Source: a candidate division KSB1 bacterium (GTDB lineage Bacteria > Zhuqueibacterota > Zhuqueibacteria > Residuimicrobiales > Krinioviventaceae). From it: a DNA stretch of 64,000 bases. The stretch spans positions 496,001 to 560,000 of the forward strand of contig JAXHMJ010000003.1 in the NCBI GenBank assembly GCA_034521575.1. The letters run 5' to 3'. Every line of letters begins with the position of its first letter. Within the stretch, counting starts at the first letter, position 1. Under the pieces are notes generated by a model. It did no database searches, had not been told where the DNA came from, and worked only from the letters and a program-made list of their open reading frames with translations. A program made the translations under genes and the position numbers. Below, piece after piece: positions 1-9,349 of this stretch.

Positions 1-1230
1 GTGATTGATAACCACGCCAAACGCAGTTTTTCCGGTTCAGATGTGAATACCGTGATTACGTTGTTTCATGCTCCTGACGCGAAAAGCAGATCACAAACGA
101 ATAAAACTGAATTGATGAGATTTGTAGCGTTCAAGCAGCCGTTTGAAGATGTGATCTTGACGGAGAATCTGCTCGAACTTGAGGATTCGGCTGCGATTAC
201 CACCAATGATCGGTTTCGGGTGTATCCGGTGACAGCAAAGCAGTTGTTGAGAGATGGAACGGAATTCAAAGATGATCTGGACAGCGGCACCTATATCGGC
301 GATAAATGGGGCGGGAAATATTTGCGCGCGCCGGATATCTTTTTTACGATTTTGAAAAAAGGTGCAGGGAAACTGGTTAAATTGAAAGATGTTGCGGAAG
401 TGCGACGTGGTATTACAAGCGGTGCCAATGATTTTTTCTATTTAAAACCGCTGGGACCAGGATCAAAATCGGGATTAACACGGGTGATAAACGGTGCCGG
501 TTGGGAAGGTGAAATTGAGGATAAATTTTTAAAACCGGTAATAAAAAGTCCTAGAGAATGTAGTAGTAATTTAGTAATTCCTGAAGATTTACAATTTAAA
601 TTGTTCATGTGTAATAAAACTAAAGACAAGTTGCAAAATACTTATGTGTTAAAATATATTGAATGGGGTGAAGAAAATGGATTCAATAATGTAACTAGTC
701 TTAGAACAAGAAGATTATGGTGGAGTTTACCAAATAAAGAAAGATGGAAGTATCTTTGGCCAATGGTTCATAATGAACGCATTGCGATATTTTATAATAA
801 GCATTCGGTTTATGTCGATCATAATTTATTTGAAATAAATTTTAAGGATTTTCCTATATCATTTTTTTCGGTATTTGTCTTATTTAGTAGAGAGCTTTTC
901 GGACGATCGAATTTAGGAGAAGGTGCGCTAAAGACTGAAGGAATCGATATTAAAAAATTTTTAATTGTAGATCCAACTTTGATATCAAGTAAATATAATT
1001 ATCATCAATATTTTAAAACTAACATAAATTCAATATTTTTTGATTGCGGCATTAATCCTGAATCTGACATTCCGATAGCCCAACAGGAACCTGAGCCTCT
1101 GCCGGATCGCGCTCAATTGGACAATATTGTCTTTGATGTTTTGAATTTAACAGTAGAGGAGCGAAAAGAAGTATATCGGGCGGTGTGTCAGCTGGTGTGG
1201 AACCGGATACAGAAGGCAAGGAGCGTATAG
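1..1230 (+). CDS. Eco57I-like adenine DNA methyltransferase, C-terminal part (cut by window edge)
   Basis: The frame is open from the first base, so the true start and most of the catalytic half lie outside the window. The 409 residues seen match the end of long N6-adenine methyltransferases of Eco57I type. First comes the tail of the methylase fold (DVNTVITLF, then FRVYPV), then the linker YIGDKWGGKYLRAPDIFF near residue 100. A TaqI-like target-recognition domain follows, opening with VRRGITSGANDFFYLKP near residue 135. Such proteins modify, and sometimes also cut, DNA at a specific site. No NPPY motif is visible because it would lie upstream. An ATPase gene follows after about 80 bases on the same strand, so it is probably the first known member of a defence operon. 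Base composition becomes clearly AT-rich through the recognition domain (about 520-1060), as is common in transferred specificity modules. Confidence 0.8.
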   Translation: MIDNHAKRSFSGSDVNTVITLFHAPDAKSRSQTNKTELMRFVAFKQPFEDVILTENLLELEDSAAITTNDRFRVYPVTAKQLLRDGTEFKDDLDSGTYIGDKWGGKYLRAPDIFFTILKKGAGKLVKLKDVAEVRRGITSGANDFFYLKPLGPGSKSGLTRVINGAGWEGEIEDKFLKPVIKSPRECSSNLVIPEDLQFKLFMCNKTKDKLQNTYVLKYIEWGEENGFNNVTSLRTRRLWWSLPNKERWKYLWPMVHNERIAIFYNKHSVYVDHNLFEINFKDFPISFFSVFVLFSRELFGRSNLGEGALKTEGIDIKKFLIVDPTLISSKYNYHQYFKTNINSIFFDCGINPESDIPIAQQEPEPLPDRAQLDNIVFDVLNLTVEERKEVYRAVCQLVWNRIQKARSV

Positions 1231-1311
1231 ATAACTCCAAATTATTCCAGATTGATTTCTTGTTTATCTGGGATATTTTATTTATTTTGATGAAAATTGG
1301 AAAGAAAAACT

Positions 1312-3963
1312 ATGAAAGAATTTTTTAAATACGGCAGTCGCTGGCTGCGTTCTGATTTTCATTTGCACACCAAAGCGGACAAAGAGGCGTTTCGCGGATG
1401 GGATGATAATAACTTTTTCAACATCTCATTTGTTCAAAAATTGAACAATGAAAAAATCCGTGTCGGGGCTATCACGAACCACAACAAATTTGCTCAAAAA
1501 GAATACAAGACCCTTATGCAGCAGGCCAGGAAACAGGAAATCTGTCTTTTGCCCGGTGTCGAATTATCTGTGGGCGAAGGCAATGGTATACATACTTTGA
1601 TCGTTTTCCATCCTGAACCCTGGTTGTCTCAACATGATGATTTTATCAACCGGTTTTTGGATGAGGCGTATCCGAATTCACCGCGCCAGGACAGGGAAAA
1701 TAATAATGCGCGTGCATCCTGGAATTTTAATCAGCTATTGGACAAACTTCAGGAACATAAAATCAGCAAACGCGATAGTTTTGTCATCCTTGCACATGTG
1801 GATCAACCAAATGGATTTTGCAAGGAGCTTAATGCGGGTCGTCAAAAAGAATTGGTGAAGAATCCGCTTTTCAGGGAATTTGTACTGGGAATACAAAAAT
1901 GCACATCTCATCAAAGTCGGGAAAATATCAACAATTGGTTTGATTCTCATGTACCTGCTTTTGTCCAGGGCAGCGATAATAAAGATATTGATTCTATTGG
2001 TAAATGTCGAGGTGAAAATGGAAAACGGTTAAAAAGTTATATCAAAATTGGTGATTTTAGTTATCATGCTGTTAAATATGCCTTGATGGATCAACAGCGA
2101 AATACAGAAGCGGAAAAAAAACCAGGTGCACAAAACGCGTATATTACATCTCTTGCTCTGCAAACCAAGAAGGATGCGCCGCTGGCTGGACAGCAGATGT
2201 TCTTTAACTCGAGTATGAACAACCTCATTGGAATACGGGGGAGTGGAAAATCTACCATACTGGAGTTGGTAAGATATGCACTGAATAAAAAATTTGATCA
2301 ATCGGCAAAAGATACGGATTATAAAGAACAACTCGTTGAACATGCGCTGGGCAGCGGTGGAAAAATAATTTTAAACCTACAGGATAAACACGGAACACCT
2401 TATCGAATAGAGCGTGTTTTAGGTGAAAAACCTGTCATCTTTCGTGATCATGATGTTCGTCTGCCGCAGTTTTCCGTTGATGAATCATTATTAAGTGTCC
2501 TTTATTTTGGTCAAAAAGATTTATCAGAGGTCGGAAGCACTGGGTTCAGCCAGACACTTATGGAAAAATTTTTTGGCGCCCAGGTGGGGCCGATCCGGGA
2601 GAAAATCGCCTATAAAAGCAAACAAGTATTGCAAATCCTGGATCAACAAAAAAATTTAAAATCAGATACAGAGCGAAAACAAGACTATTTAGAAGAAAAA
2701 AATGTTTTAAAAGAAAAATTACGAATTTTTAAAGAAAAACAGGTAGATAAAAAACTGAACCGGCAGGTACAGTTTAAAAAAGATCGGGTAAAAATCAATG
2801 AAATGATTGATTCTGCAAAAGCGTTTCAAAAGGATTTATTTGATTTTGTGGACAATTATAAGAATATTTTTACTGACTATTTGGAGTATCAAAGTCAGGA
2901 AAATGATGATGTTTTTATTAAAGTTAAAAAAACATTGACAGAAATAAATAATAAACTTGAGATTATCATAGGCCTTGCTGAAGCCGTTACACCTGATTTA
3001 GACTCGCTAAAATCTTTCTTGAATAATATTGATACAAAAATAGAACAATTACAGAACGAATTTGCTGAAATAAAGCGTTCTATTGATCAGCCGGAATTAA
3101 ATCCTGATGATTATATTCAATCTAGTAGTAGAATGAGTATTCTCGAAAATAAATTGACAGAAATTGAAAAGATTGAAAAAAAATACAAAAGCCTCAAGAA
3201 TTCTCTTGATCTAAGTTTAGATGAACTGAATGAATTATGGCATTCTGAATATCAGACATTACAAAAATCCGTGGATCAGTTGAACGCCAAAACGCATTCT
3301 ATAAAAGTTGAACTCGAATACAAGGGCGACAAAAAGAACTTTAAAGAGTTCCTGAGTTCGATTATAAAGGGTTCAAATGTCACCAATAAAAATATCGAAT
3401 CAATTATTCAAAATTACAATGATTGTATTGCTATCTATAAAGATATTGTGAGCAACGAATCGAAATTAGAGGATTTGCTGACTGATTCTCAATTGCATAA
3501 ATTCAAAGACGCATTTATGCAAAATCTTCGGGATTTACTCGTATACCAGGTTCCAAATCTTTATATTTTAAAATACAGAGGTAAAAATATTGCAGAACAT
3601 TCATTGGGTCAACGGGCTTCTGCGCTTATTGTTTTTCTTTTAACCCGTCAGGAAAATGACTTGATTATAATTGATCAACCGGAAGATGATATAGACAATC
3701 AGTCGATTTATCAGGATGTAATTCGAGAGTTGAATGCATTAAAGGATAAAACACAGTTTATATTTGCCACCCATAATCCCAATATACCGGTTTTAGGTGA
3801 ATGTGAACAGCTTTTCTGTTGCCAGTATGAAAACGAAAAAATCAATATAAAAGCAGGCAGTATAGACCGACCGGATATACAACAATCTGTTATTGAAATT
3901 ATGGAGGGAGGTCGAGAGGCTTTTGAACAGCGAAAAAGAAAGTATAGTGAATGGAAGCATTAG
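1312..3963 (+). CDS. PHP-domain/SMC-like ATPase of TrlF (PPL) type
   Basis: Large protein (883 aa) joining a PHP metal-dependent phosphoesterase to an SMC/RecN-type ATPase. The N-terminal PHP domain shows the metal-binding HLH at residues 17-19, TNHN at 55-58 and PGVELS. Walker A is GIRGSGKST (307-315). A long charged coiled-coil region follows (about 440-720), then the ABC signature SLGQR (764-768), Walker B LIIIDQPED (784-792) and the switch histidine in THNPN (821). The architecture matches proteins named TrlF-family ATPases and the PPL class of reported phage-defence genes. The ATPase probably senses or loads on DNA and the PHP domain probably cuts nucleic acid, but that is inference. The start is set at ATG 1312 because GGAAAG lies 7 bases upstream; an earlier in-frame TTG at 1297 would overlap that site. 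The stop overlaps the next gene by 13 bases. Confidence 0.85.
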   Translation: MKEFFKYGSRWLRSDFHLHTKADKEAFRGWDDNNFFNISFVQKLNNEKIRVGAITNHNKFAQKEYKTLMQQARKQEICLLPGVELSVGEGNGIHTLIVFHPEPWLSQHDDFINRFLDEAYPNSPRQDRENNNARASWNFNQLLDKLQEHKISKRDSFVILAHVDQPNGFCKELNAGRQKELVKNPLFREFVLGIQKCTSHQSRENINNWFDSHVPAFVQGSDNKDIDSIGKCRGENGKRLKSYIKIGDFSYHAVKYALMDQQRNTEAEKKPGAQNAYITSLALQTKKDAPLAGQQMFFNSSMNNLIGIRGSGKSTILELVRYALNKKFDQSAKDTDYKEQLVEHALGSGGKIILNLQDKHGTPYRIERVLGEKPVIFRDHDVRLPQFSVDESLLSVLYFGQKDLSEVGSTGFSQTLMEKFFGAQVGPIREKIAYKSKQVLQILDQQKNLKSDTERKQDYLEEKNVLKEKLRIFKEKQVDKKLNRQVQFKKDRVKINEMIDSAKAFQKDLFDFVDNYKNIFTDYLEYQSQENDDVFIKVKKTLTEINNKLEIIIGLAEAVTPDLDSLKSFLNNIDTKIEQLQNEFAEIKRSIDQPELNPDDYIQSSSRMSILENKLTEIEKIEKKYKSLKNSLDLSLDELNELWHSEYQTLQKSVDQLNAKTHSIKVELEYKGDKKNFKEFLSSIIKGSNVTNKNIESIIQNYNDCIAIYKDIVSNESKLEDLLTDSQLHKFKDAFMQNLRDLLVYQVPNLYILKYRGKNIAEHSLGQRASALIVFLLTRQENDLIIIDQPEDDIDNQSIYQDVIRELNALKDKTQFIFATHNPNIPVLGECEQLFCCQYENEKINIKAGSIDRPDIQQSVIEIMEGGREAFEQRKRKYSEWKH

Positions 3964-4529
3964 ATCTTTTGGATATAATAGAACGCGGTGAAGATACACG
4001 TCATCAGTTCAAGCGGAATATTACGAACATGACCTCCCTTTCACAGGAACTCTGTGCTTTTGCGAATTCCAGGGGAGGAATGCTGATTATTGGGGTTGAT
4101 GATTTGGGTGAAGTCACTGGACTTTCTAATAATGATATTCATCGTCTTAATCAACTTGTTTCCAACGCGGCAAGCGAGGTTCGGAATCCCATCAACCCGG
4201 AAACCGAAAATATAAAAATCAGTGATAACCTGGTCATGGTGGTTCAGGTGCCGGAAGGAAAAGACAAGCCGTATTTTTCTCATGATGGAGCTATTTATAT
4301 CAAAACAGGCGCCGATAAACGCAAGATAACGTCCAAAGAAGAACTCAGGCGTTTGTTTCAGGAAGCGGATCTGCTGCATGCGGATCAGACCCCGGTAGAT
4401 GAAACGACCTTGAATGATCTGGATCGGGAATATTTTGATGAATTTTACCTGAAAGAAAATGGTCGCAGTCCCTCAAAAGAATCCATAAGTCTAATCAGAC
4501 CTTCTGACCAATTTGAATCTTGCAAGTAA
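3951..4529 (+). CDS. Schlafen/AlbA_2 ATP-binding protein, N-terminal part (frameshifted)
   Basis: Encodes the AlbA_2 (Schlafen AAA_4) domain found at the N terminus of many bacterial ATP-binding proteins linked to restriction and regulation. The hallmark segments are QELCAFANSRGGMLIIGVDD near residue 31, VTGL, and IYIKTGADKRK near residue 116. The start overlaps the stop of the PHP-SMC gene by 13 bases, so translation is probably coupled. The frame runs into a stop after ESISLIRPS. The natural continuation (SDLLTNLNLASNGLLNLAA) is in the next forward frame, so one extra base near 4492-4495 breaks the gene. Joined with the following piece the protein would be about 385 aa, a normal length for the family. 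A sequencing indel is as likely as a true mutation. Confidence 0.8.
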   Translation: MEALDLLDIIERGEDTRHQFKRNITNMTSLSQELCAFANSRGGMLIIGVDDLGEVTGLSNNDIHRLNQLVSNAASEVRNPINPETENIKISDNLVMVVQVPEGKDKPYFSHDGAIYIKTGADKRKITSKEELRRLFQEADLLHADQTPVDETTLNDLDREYFDEFYLKENGRSPSKESISLIRPSDQFESCK

Positions 4530-5115
4530 TGGATTGCTGAACCTGGCCGCTCTTTTGCTATTTGGCAAACAACCACAAATTTACAAACCTCAGTTTAACA
4601 TAAAAGCAGTTCATTTCAAGGGCAATTCGGACACTGTTAAGGAATATAGAGACAGTGAAGATATCAATGGAAAGCTTGCTCATCAGTATGTCAATGCGAT
4701 GGCGTTTATCAAACGGAATCTTCGCAAAGAGCAAAACGGCAGGAACAGAAATACCCTTGGAGAATCCAGTATCCCGGAAGACGTTTTTGAAGAACTGTTG
4801 GTCAATGCGTTGATCCATCGCGATTATTTTATCAGCGCGCCGATTCGATTGTTTATGTTTGATGGCCGGATCGAGATCATATCCCCTGGAACATTGCCCA
4901 ATAATTTGACGATTGAAAATGTAAAGAGCGGGGTTTCGAATCAACGCAATCCCATTATTGCTTCATATGCTACCAAACAGGAACCGCCCATGGGATTGCC
5001 TTACCGGGGGATTGGAACAGGTATAAAACGGGCTCTGTCTTTGTACCCGCATATAAAGTTTAAGAATGACACAGAGAATCATTTATTTCGGGTGTCCATT
5101 AAGGGGGCATTGTAA
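4513..5115 (+). CDS. Schlafen/AlbA_2 ATP-binding protein, C-terminal part
   Basis: Continuation of the preceding gene in the other frame. True coding in this frame begins near 4495, so the first ATG at 4513 is not a real start. It shows the C-terminal half typical of AlbA_2 proteins: LLLFGKQPQ, then a GHKL-like ATP-binding region (HATPase_c_4) with EELLVNALIHRDY, FDGRIEIISPGTLP and YRGIGTGIKRAL. NALIHRDY and the glycine-rich RGIGTG are the conserved nucleotide-binding elements. The PLD-helicase gene begins 42 bases further on in the same direction. In this setting the protein is probably an accessory or regulatory subunit of the defence operon; its exact role is not known from sequence. Confidence 0.78.
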   Translation: MNLASNGLLNLAALLLFGKQPQIYKPQFNIKAVHFKGNSDTVKEYRDSEDINGKLAHQYVNAMAFIKRNLRKEQNGRNRNTLGESSIPEDVFEELLVNALIHRDYFISAPIRLFMFDGRIEIISPGTLPNNLTIENVKSGVSNQRNPIIASYATKQEPPMGLPYRGIGTGIKRALSLYPHIKFKNDTENHLFRVSIKGAL

Positions 5116-5157
5116 ATTACAAAATTGAAATAATATAATGAGACAAGGTCTTTTTAT

Positions 5158-8100
5158 ATGAAACACAACGCCTTTATCACCAACCAAAAGACCAAAACCC
5201 TGAAAAAACGTATCCATCAACTGCTCGAATACAGCCAGGAACTCAAGTTTCTGGTGGGATTTTTCTATTTTTCCGGCTGGCAGGAATTGTTCGAAAGCAT
5301 CAGGGAGCGGGATGATCTGGTGATCAAAATTCTGGTGGGCCTGGATGTGGATCAGCGGTTGGGGCACACACTTGAGCTGGCGGCCACACAGGCGGATCAT
5401 TCCAATGATGAAAAAACCGATCGGTTTTTCGAATCCCTGAGCAACGCCCTGAATACCGAAGAAATGGACATCGAGGCGTTTTATCAGCAGGTGCAGGTCT
5501 TTGTTCAGCTTTTGCAGCACGATCGCCTGATGATTAGAAAAACAGAATCCCCCAGTCACGCCAAACTTTATGTGTTTAAATTCAAAGATGAGATCAAGGG
5601 ACTTACCGACTCTCGGTTCATTACCGGCAGCAGCAATCTGACACGCGCCGGAATATCGGAACAGAACGAATTCAATGTCGAAATCGGCGATTACGGCACA
5701 GAGGAAGCCGAGCGGTTTTTTGATGAGCTGTGGGCTGATGCCGTTCCCATCACCGAGCGGCCGGATGTCAAACAAACTCTGATCCGATTTATCCGCAATC
5801 GTTCTCAAGCTGCGCTGGTATCGCCGTTTGAAGCGTATCTGCTGGTGCTCAAGACCTATATTGATCTGATGCAGCAAACGTCTATAAAACCCCAGGTGGA
5901 ACGGCTCTTGGACAAACGCGGCTATGTAAATTATGCCTATCAACGCGATGCCGCAAATCAGGCGTTGACCGTTATTGAGCACTATAACGGAGTGATCATC
6001 GCCGATGTGGTCGGATTGGGAAAATCCATTATTGCCGGTATGGTGGCAAAGCATTTGGGACAACGCGGTATGATTTTGTGTCCGCCCGGTTTGATGGGCG
6101 ACAGCAAAGCCAAATCGGGCTGGCGCAAGTATCGGCATGATTTTGAATTATATGACTGGGAAATACGGTCTTCGGGTGACCTGGAAAAAGCGGCGGACTA
6201 TCTAAAGGAACAGGGTGATGATATCAACGTGGTGATTGTTGACGAAGCGCACCGGTTCCGAAATCAGGATACGCAAAATTATGAATATTTGAGCACGATT
6301 TGTCGCAACCGCATTGTCATTTTATTAACCGCTACACCGTTCAATAACAGTCCGGCGGATATGTTTTCTTTACTCAAACTGTTCATTATTCCGGGCAAAT
6401 CAAAGATCACTTTGGACAACAACCTGGAAGCCCGGTTTGCCGCTTATGAACGTACATTTCAACGCTTATCCTATATCATCAAGAACCATAATTCCAAAGA
6501 ACCGGACAAGCGTGCCCGCGCTGAATCCTATTACAAAGCCTTGTTTGAAGAAGCATCTATTAATCTGGCCAAGGTTCATCGTCGTGCACAATATCTGGCA
6601 GCGCAAATCCGCAAGGTGTTGGAACCTGTGTTTATTCGCCGTAACCGCCTGGATTTAAGAAATGACCCCACCTACAGCCGCGAAGTTACACAATTATCGA
6701 CAGTGGCGAATCCGCGCGAGTTGTTTTACGAATTGACCCCGGAACAATCAGCCTTTTATGATGAGGTGACTCATGACTATTTTGGTGAAGACGGTCGATT
6801 TACGGGTGCAATTTATCAACCGTTCACTTATGAAAACCGCCAACAAATTGATAGCGGGAAGCTGGATCTGGCCGGGAACCGGGCTTTTCAACAGCAGCGT
6901 AACTTGTATGATTTTATGCGGCGTCTGTTGGTCAAGCGCTTTGAAAGTTCTTTTGGGTCTTTTATAAAAAGTATTGAAAATTTCAAGCGTGTTCATGAAC
7001 GTGTTTTGCAATTTATTGAAAAATCCGGCGGCAGATATATTCTCGACCGCAGTTTGCTGGAAAAAATCTATGATGCGGATTCAGATGAAATCGAGCAGGC
7101 TTTGGAGGAATTTGCCCAATACCTGCAGGAGAACAAAACACCGAAAAACAACCGTATTTACAATGTCTATGAGTTTGAACTTGCCGATGAATTTCTCCAG
7201 GATATTCGATCGGATCTCGAATTGATGAAAATTCTGGAAAAACGGATGCAGGACCTGAATTTGGTCTCTGCTGATCCGAAAGCGGTCTGTCTGGCAAAGC
7301 AGATCACCGACATTTTGAACAAACCACCCCGTGATCACGAACCCCGGCGCAAATTGATTATTTTTTCCGAATACATGGATACCGTACGCTATTTGCAACC
7401 GATTCTGGATCAGGCCTTTCCGGAGCAATTGCTTTATGTGGACGGTAATTTATCTGCTTCTCTGGTGCGGCAAATCCGGACGAATTTTGACGCCAGTGTC
7501 AAACCGGAGGAACAACAGGACGACTATCAAATATTGTTGACCTCGGACAAATTATCCGAAGGCTTTGATCTCAATCGCGCCGGAGCCATTATCAATTACG
7601 ACATCCCCTGGAATCCGACCCGGGTCATTCAGCGAGTGGGACGAATCAACCGGATTGGGAAAAAGGTGTTTGACCAATTGCATATTTACAACTTTTTTCC
7701 CACAGAACAGGGCGCGGATTTTGTCAAGAGCCGCGAAATAGCCGGACAAAAAATGTTTCTTATTCACAACACCCTGGGAGAAGACGCAAAAATATTTGAT
7801 GTGGATGAGACACCGACAGCTTCGGAACTGTACAATCGTATTAATACGCTGCCGGATGAGCAGGAACCGGAGAGTCTGCTCACGATGGTTCGTAAAACCT
7901 GGCGGCAATATGCCGAAAATTATCCAGAGATTGTTGAGCGCATCGAGCAATTGCCTGCGCGAATCAAGACTGCCAAAGCGTTTGAAAAAAATCAGCTTGT
8001 GGTGTTTCAAAAGAAGGGATTGGGCTTTTTTATTCAAAGCATTCCGGACACCCACCAGGACAAGCCGGATGTGGAATCCCTTTTATTTGAGGATGCGCTG

Positions 8101-8274
8101 TCCCTGATTCAATGCGATAAAGATGAACCGCGTCTTGATCCGAGTCCGCAGTTTTGGCCCTGTTATAAAAAAATCAAGACCTATACCGAACTGTTCAAAA
8201 CCAGCAAGAGCGAATTTCTCTGGAAATCAAGGCGCAGAATAATTTACAGAGCGCTTTGCGATTTTATCGGATGA
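5158..8274 (+). CDS. PLD-like nuclease fused to SNF2-type helicase
   Basis: Protein of 1038 aa in the present frame. The N-terminal 200 residues form a phospholipase-D-like nuclease domain with one HxK motif (SHAKLYVF, H134, K136) followed by TGSSNLTRAG. A full superfamily-2 helicase engine follows: Walker A GLGKS (286-290), DEAH box (362-365), LLTATPFNN, and motif VI QRVGRINR (825-832). The helicase core carries a long helical insert between its two lobes. Such proteins translocate on double-stranded DNA, and the PLD domain would cut it. They sit beside adenine methylases in DISARM-like and restriction-like systems, which fits the first gene here. The real protein is longer: the last residues (WKSRRRIIYR onwards) are out of frame and the conserved tail continues to about 8535. 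Confidence 0.88.
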   Translation: MKHNAFITNQKTKTLKKRIHQLLEYSQELKFLVGFFYFSGWQELFESIRERDDLVIKILVGLDVDQRLGHTLELAATQADHSNDEKTDRFFESLSNALNTEEMDIEAFYQQVQVFVQLLQHDRLMIRKTESPSHAKLYVFKFKDEIKGLTDSRFITGSSNLTRAGISEQNEFNVEIGDYGTEEAERFFDELWADAVPITERPDVKQTLIRFIRNRSQAALVSPFEAYLLVLKTYIDLMQQTSIKPQVERLLDKRGYVNYAYQRDAANQALTVIEHYNGVIIADVVGLGKSIIAGMVAKHLGQRGMILCPPGLMGDSKAKSGWRKYRHDFELYDWEIRSSGDLEKAADYLKEQGDDINVVIVDEAHRFRNQDTQNYEYLSTICRNRIVILLTATPFNNSPADMFSLLKLFIIPGKSKITLDNNLEARFAAYERTFQRLSYIIKNHNSKEPDKRARAESYYKALFEEASINLAKVHRRAQYLAAQIRKVLEPVFIRRNRLDLRNDPTYSREVTQLSTVANPRELFYELTPEQSAFYDEVTHDYFGEDGRFTGAIYQPFTYENRQQIDSGKLDLAGNRAFQQQRNLYDFMRRLLVKRFESSFGSFIKSIENFKRVHERVLQFIEKSGGRYILDRSLLEKIYDADSDEIEQALEEFAQYLQENKTPKNNRIYNVYEFELADEFLQDIRSDLELMKILEKRMQDLNLVSADPKAVCLAKQITDILNKPPRDHEPRRKLIIFSEYMDTVRYLQPILDQAFPEQLLYVDGNLSASLVRQIRTNFDASVKPEEQQDDYQILLTSDKLSEGFDLNRAGAIINYDIPWNPTRVIQRVGRINRIGKKVFDQLHIYNFFPTEQGADFVKSREIAGQKMFLIHNTLGEDAKIFDVDETPTASELYNRINTLPDEQEPESLLTMVRKTWRQYAENYPEIVERIEQLPARIKTAKAFEKNQLVVFQKKGLGFFIQSIPDTHQDKPDVESLLFEDALSLIQCDKDEPRLDPSPQFWPCYKKIKTYTELFKTSKSEFLWKSRRRIIYRALCDFIG

Positions 8275-8535
8275 ATTGACGGAATATATCCCGTTTATAC
8301 GCACCCTGATTCGTGACTTGCGCGATTATCGCACCCTGTCGCAATATACCCTGCGCCGTCTGGCCGAACATGATTAAAACCGGACAACCCCAAAATCGCC
8401 AAAGCCTTTGCCAAAACGGTTCGATACTTGCGAGGGTATCTGGGCGAGGATTATTTGCAAGTGATCAAAGAGCGGCTTCGGGATACAAAACGGGAGATTA
8501 TTGTGGCGGTGGAGAATGTGGGGGAGGGAGAGTAG
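8215..8535 (+). pseudogene. Frame-broken C-terminal tail of the PLD-helicase
   Basis: Three consecutive reading-frame pieces continue the helicase without a new start codon. About 8223-8260 reads EIKAQNNLQSALRF, about 8261-8373 reads LSDELTEYIPFIRTLIRDL and then DYRTLSQYTLRRLAEHD, and 8377-8535 reads KPDNPKIAKAFAKTVRYL and onward to a stop. Each junction can be healed by adding one base: T near 8262 and T near 8375, both in T runs, and one base near 8215. Three losses in about 160 bases suggest read or assembly error rather than evolution. With the repairs the helicase would be about 1125 aa and end at 8533-8535. Confidence 0.7.
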
Positions 8536-8617
8536 TGAAGTGGGAACCAAATATTACATTTATATTTCTAAATATATTTGTATAGCAAAATAGAGTAATA
8601 TTATCTGTTAAAGAAAT

Positions 8618-9316
8618 ATGAATTTATCAAAATTTATAGAATCAAAACGAAAATGTAGTGCGGATTACCATCTTTATATGGCAAAAAAATGGCGCAAATA
8701 TGGAGAACCAAATTTACTGCACACACCAATGATATATTCTGCATTTGAATTTCGTATGGCTATTGAAAGATTTGTATTTGAAATTTTCTATCTGATTAAG
8801 GAAGAGCAATTACTAGATTCAACTGAATTTACTGAAGAAAATATCAAAAAAATTGATCGTTTCAGTAATTTGCTAAAAGTTTTGTATGAAAATGTTGGCA
8901 ATAAAAAAATATTATTCAAGGCATTTTATTATAACAAAACTCATGTTCAAATATTTACAGAGGGGCATATCAAGTTATCTATTCCCGATCTGGGTAAATT
9001 ACATAAATATTGGGAAGAATTGAGCGAATTTTGTCATAGGCAACTTGTCCCTGGAAAAACCTGGGAAAATTATGAGTGGATTAAAAAAGCATATTTGAAA
9101 TTAAATAGAGTAGAACAATATTTCCATTTTTTACTAGTTGAAAATAATTTTGGATGGCTAAGAAAAAGCAGTTTGCCTCCAGAATTACTTGAATTAAGAA
9201 ATGAATTTTTAAATGACGAGATCGATATGGATCAACTGTGTAAACGAATGGAAATAGTAAAGCCACTACTGGAACATAAAAAGCATATTAGAGAACAGCT
9301 GGATTTAATAAAGTGA
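8618..9316 (+). CDS. Unrecognised alpha-helical protein in defence island
   Basis: A 232-aa protein I do not recognise. It is AT-rich, lysine- and glutamate-rich and predicted mostly helical, with no signal peptide or membrane segment. FEFRMAIERFVFEIFYLI near residue 45 and FCHRQLVPGKTW near 145 are the most distinctive segments. An early R/E-rich helix and a later conserved-looking H/R pair recall HEPN-type RNase folds, but no RxxxxH motif is seen, so I do not assign one. It lies 80 bases after the helicase tail and just before another unknown gene, on the same strand. This fits a defence accessory gene. Its low GC compared with the polysaccharide genes suggests transfer. Confidence 0.6.
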   Translation: MNLSKFIESKRKCSADYHLYMAKKWRKYGEPNLLHTPMIYSAFEFRMAIERFVFEIFYLIKEEQLLDSTEFTEENIKKIDRFSNLLKVLYENVGNKKILFKAFYYNKTHVQIFTEGHIKLSIPDLGKLHKYWEELSEFCHRQLVPGKTWENYEWIKKAYLKLNRVEQYFHFLLVENNFGWLRKSSLPPELLELRNEFLNDEIDMDQLCKRMEIVKPLLEHKKHIREQLDLIK

Positions 9317-9349
9317 GCTTTTAAAGCACGACTATTTTAATAGCTATGA

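Noticed and set aside
3951-5115. Programmed ribosomal frameshifting in the Schlafen gene and other split genes
   Set aside because: No slippery heptamer with a downstream structure was seen, the families elsewhere are single-frame, and shifts occur in many unrelated genes at simple homopolymers.
8313-8585. Plus-strand frame of 90 codons after the helicase
   Set aside because: It is the wrong frame through the helicase tail, whose conserved residues are read in other frames.
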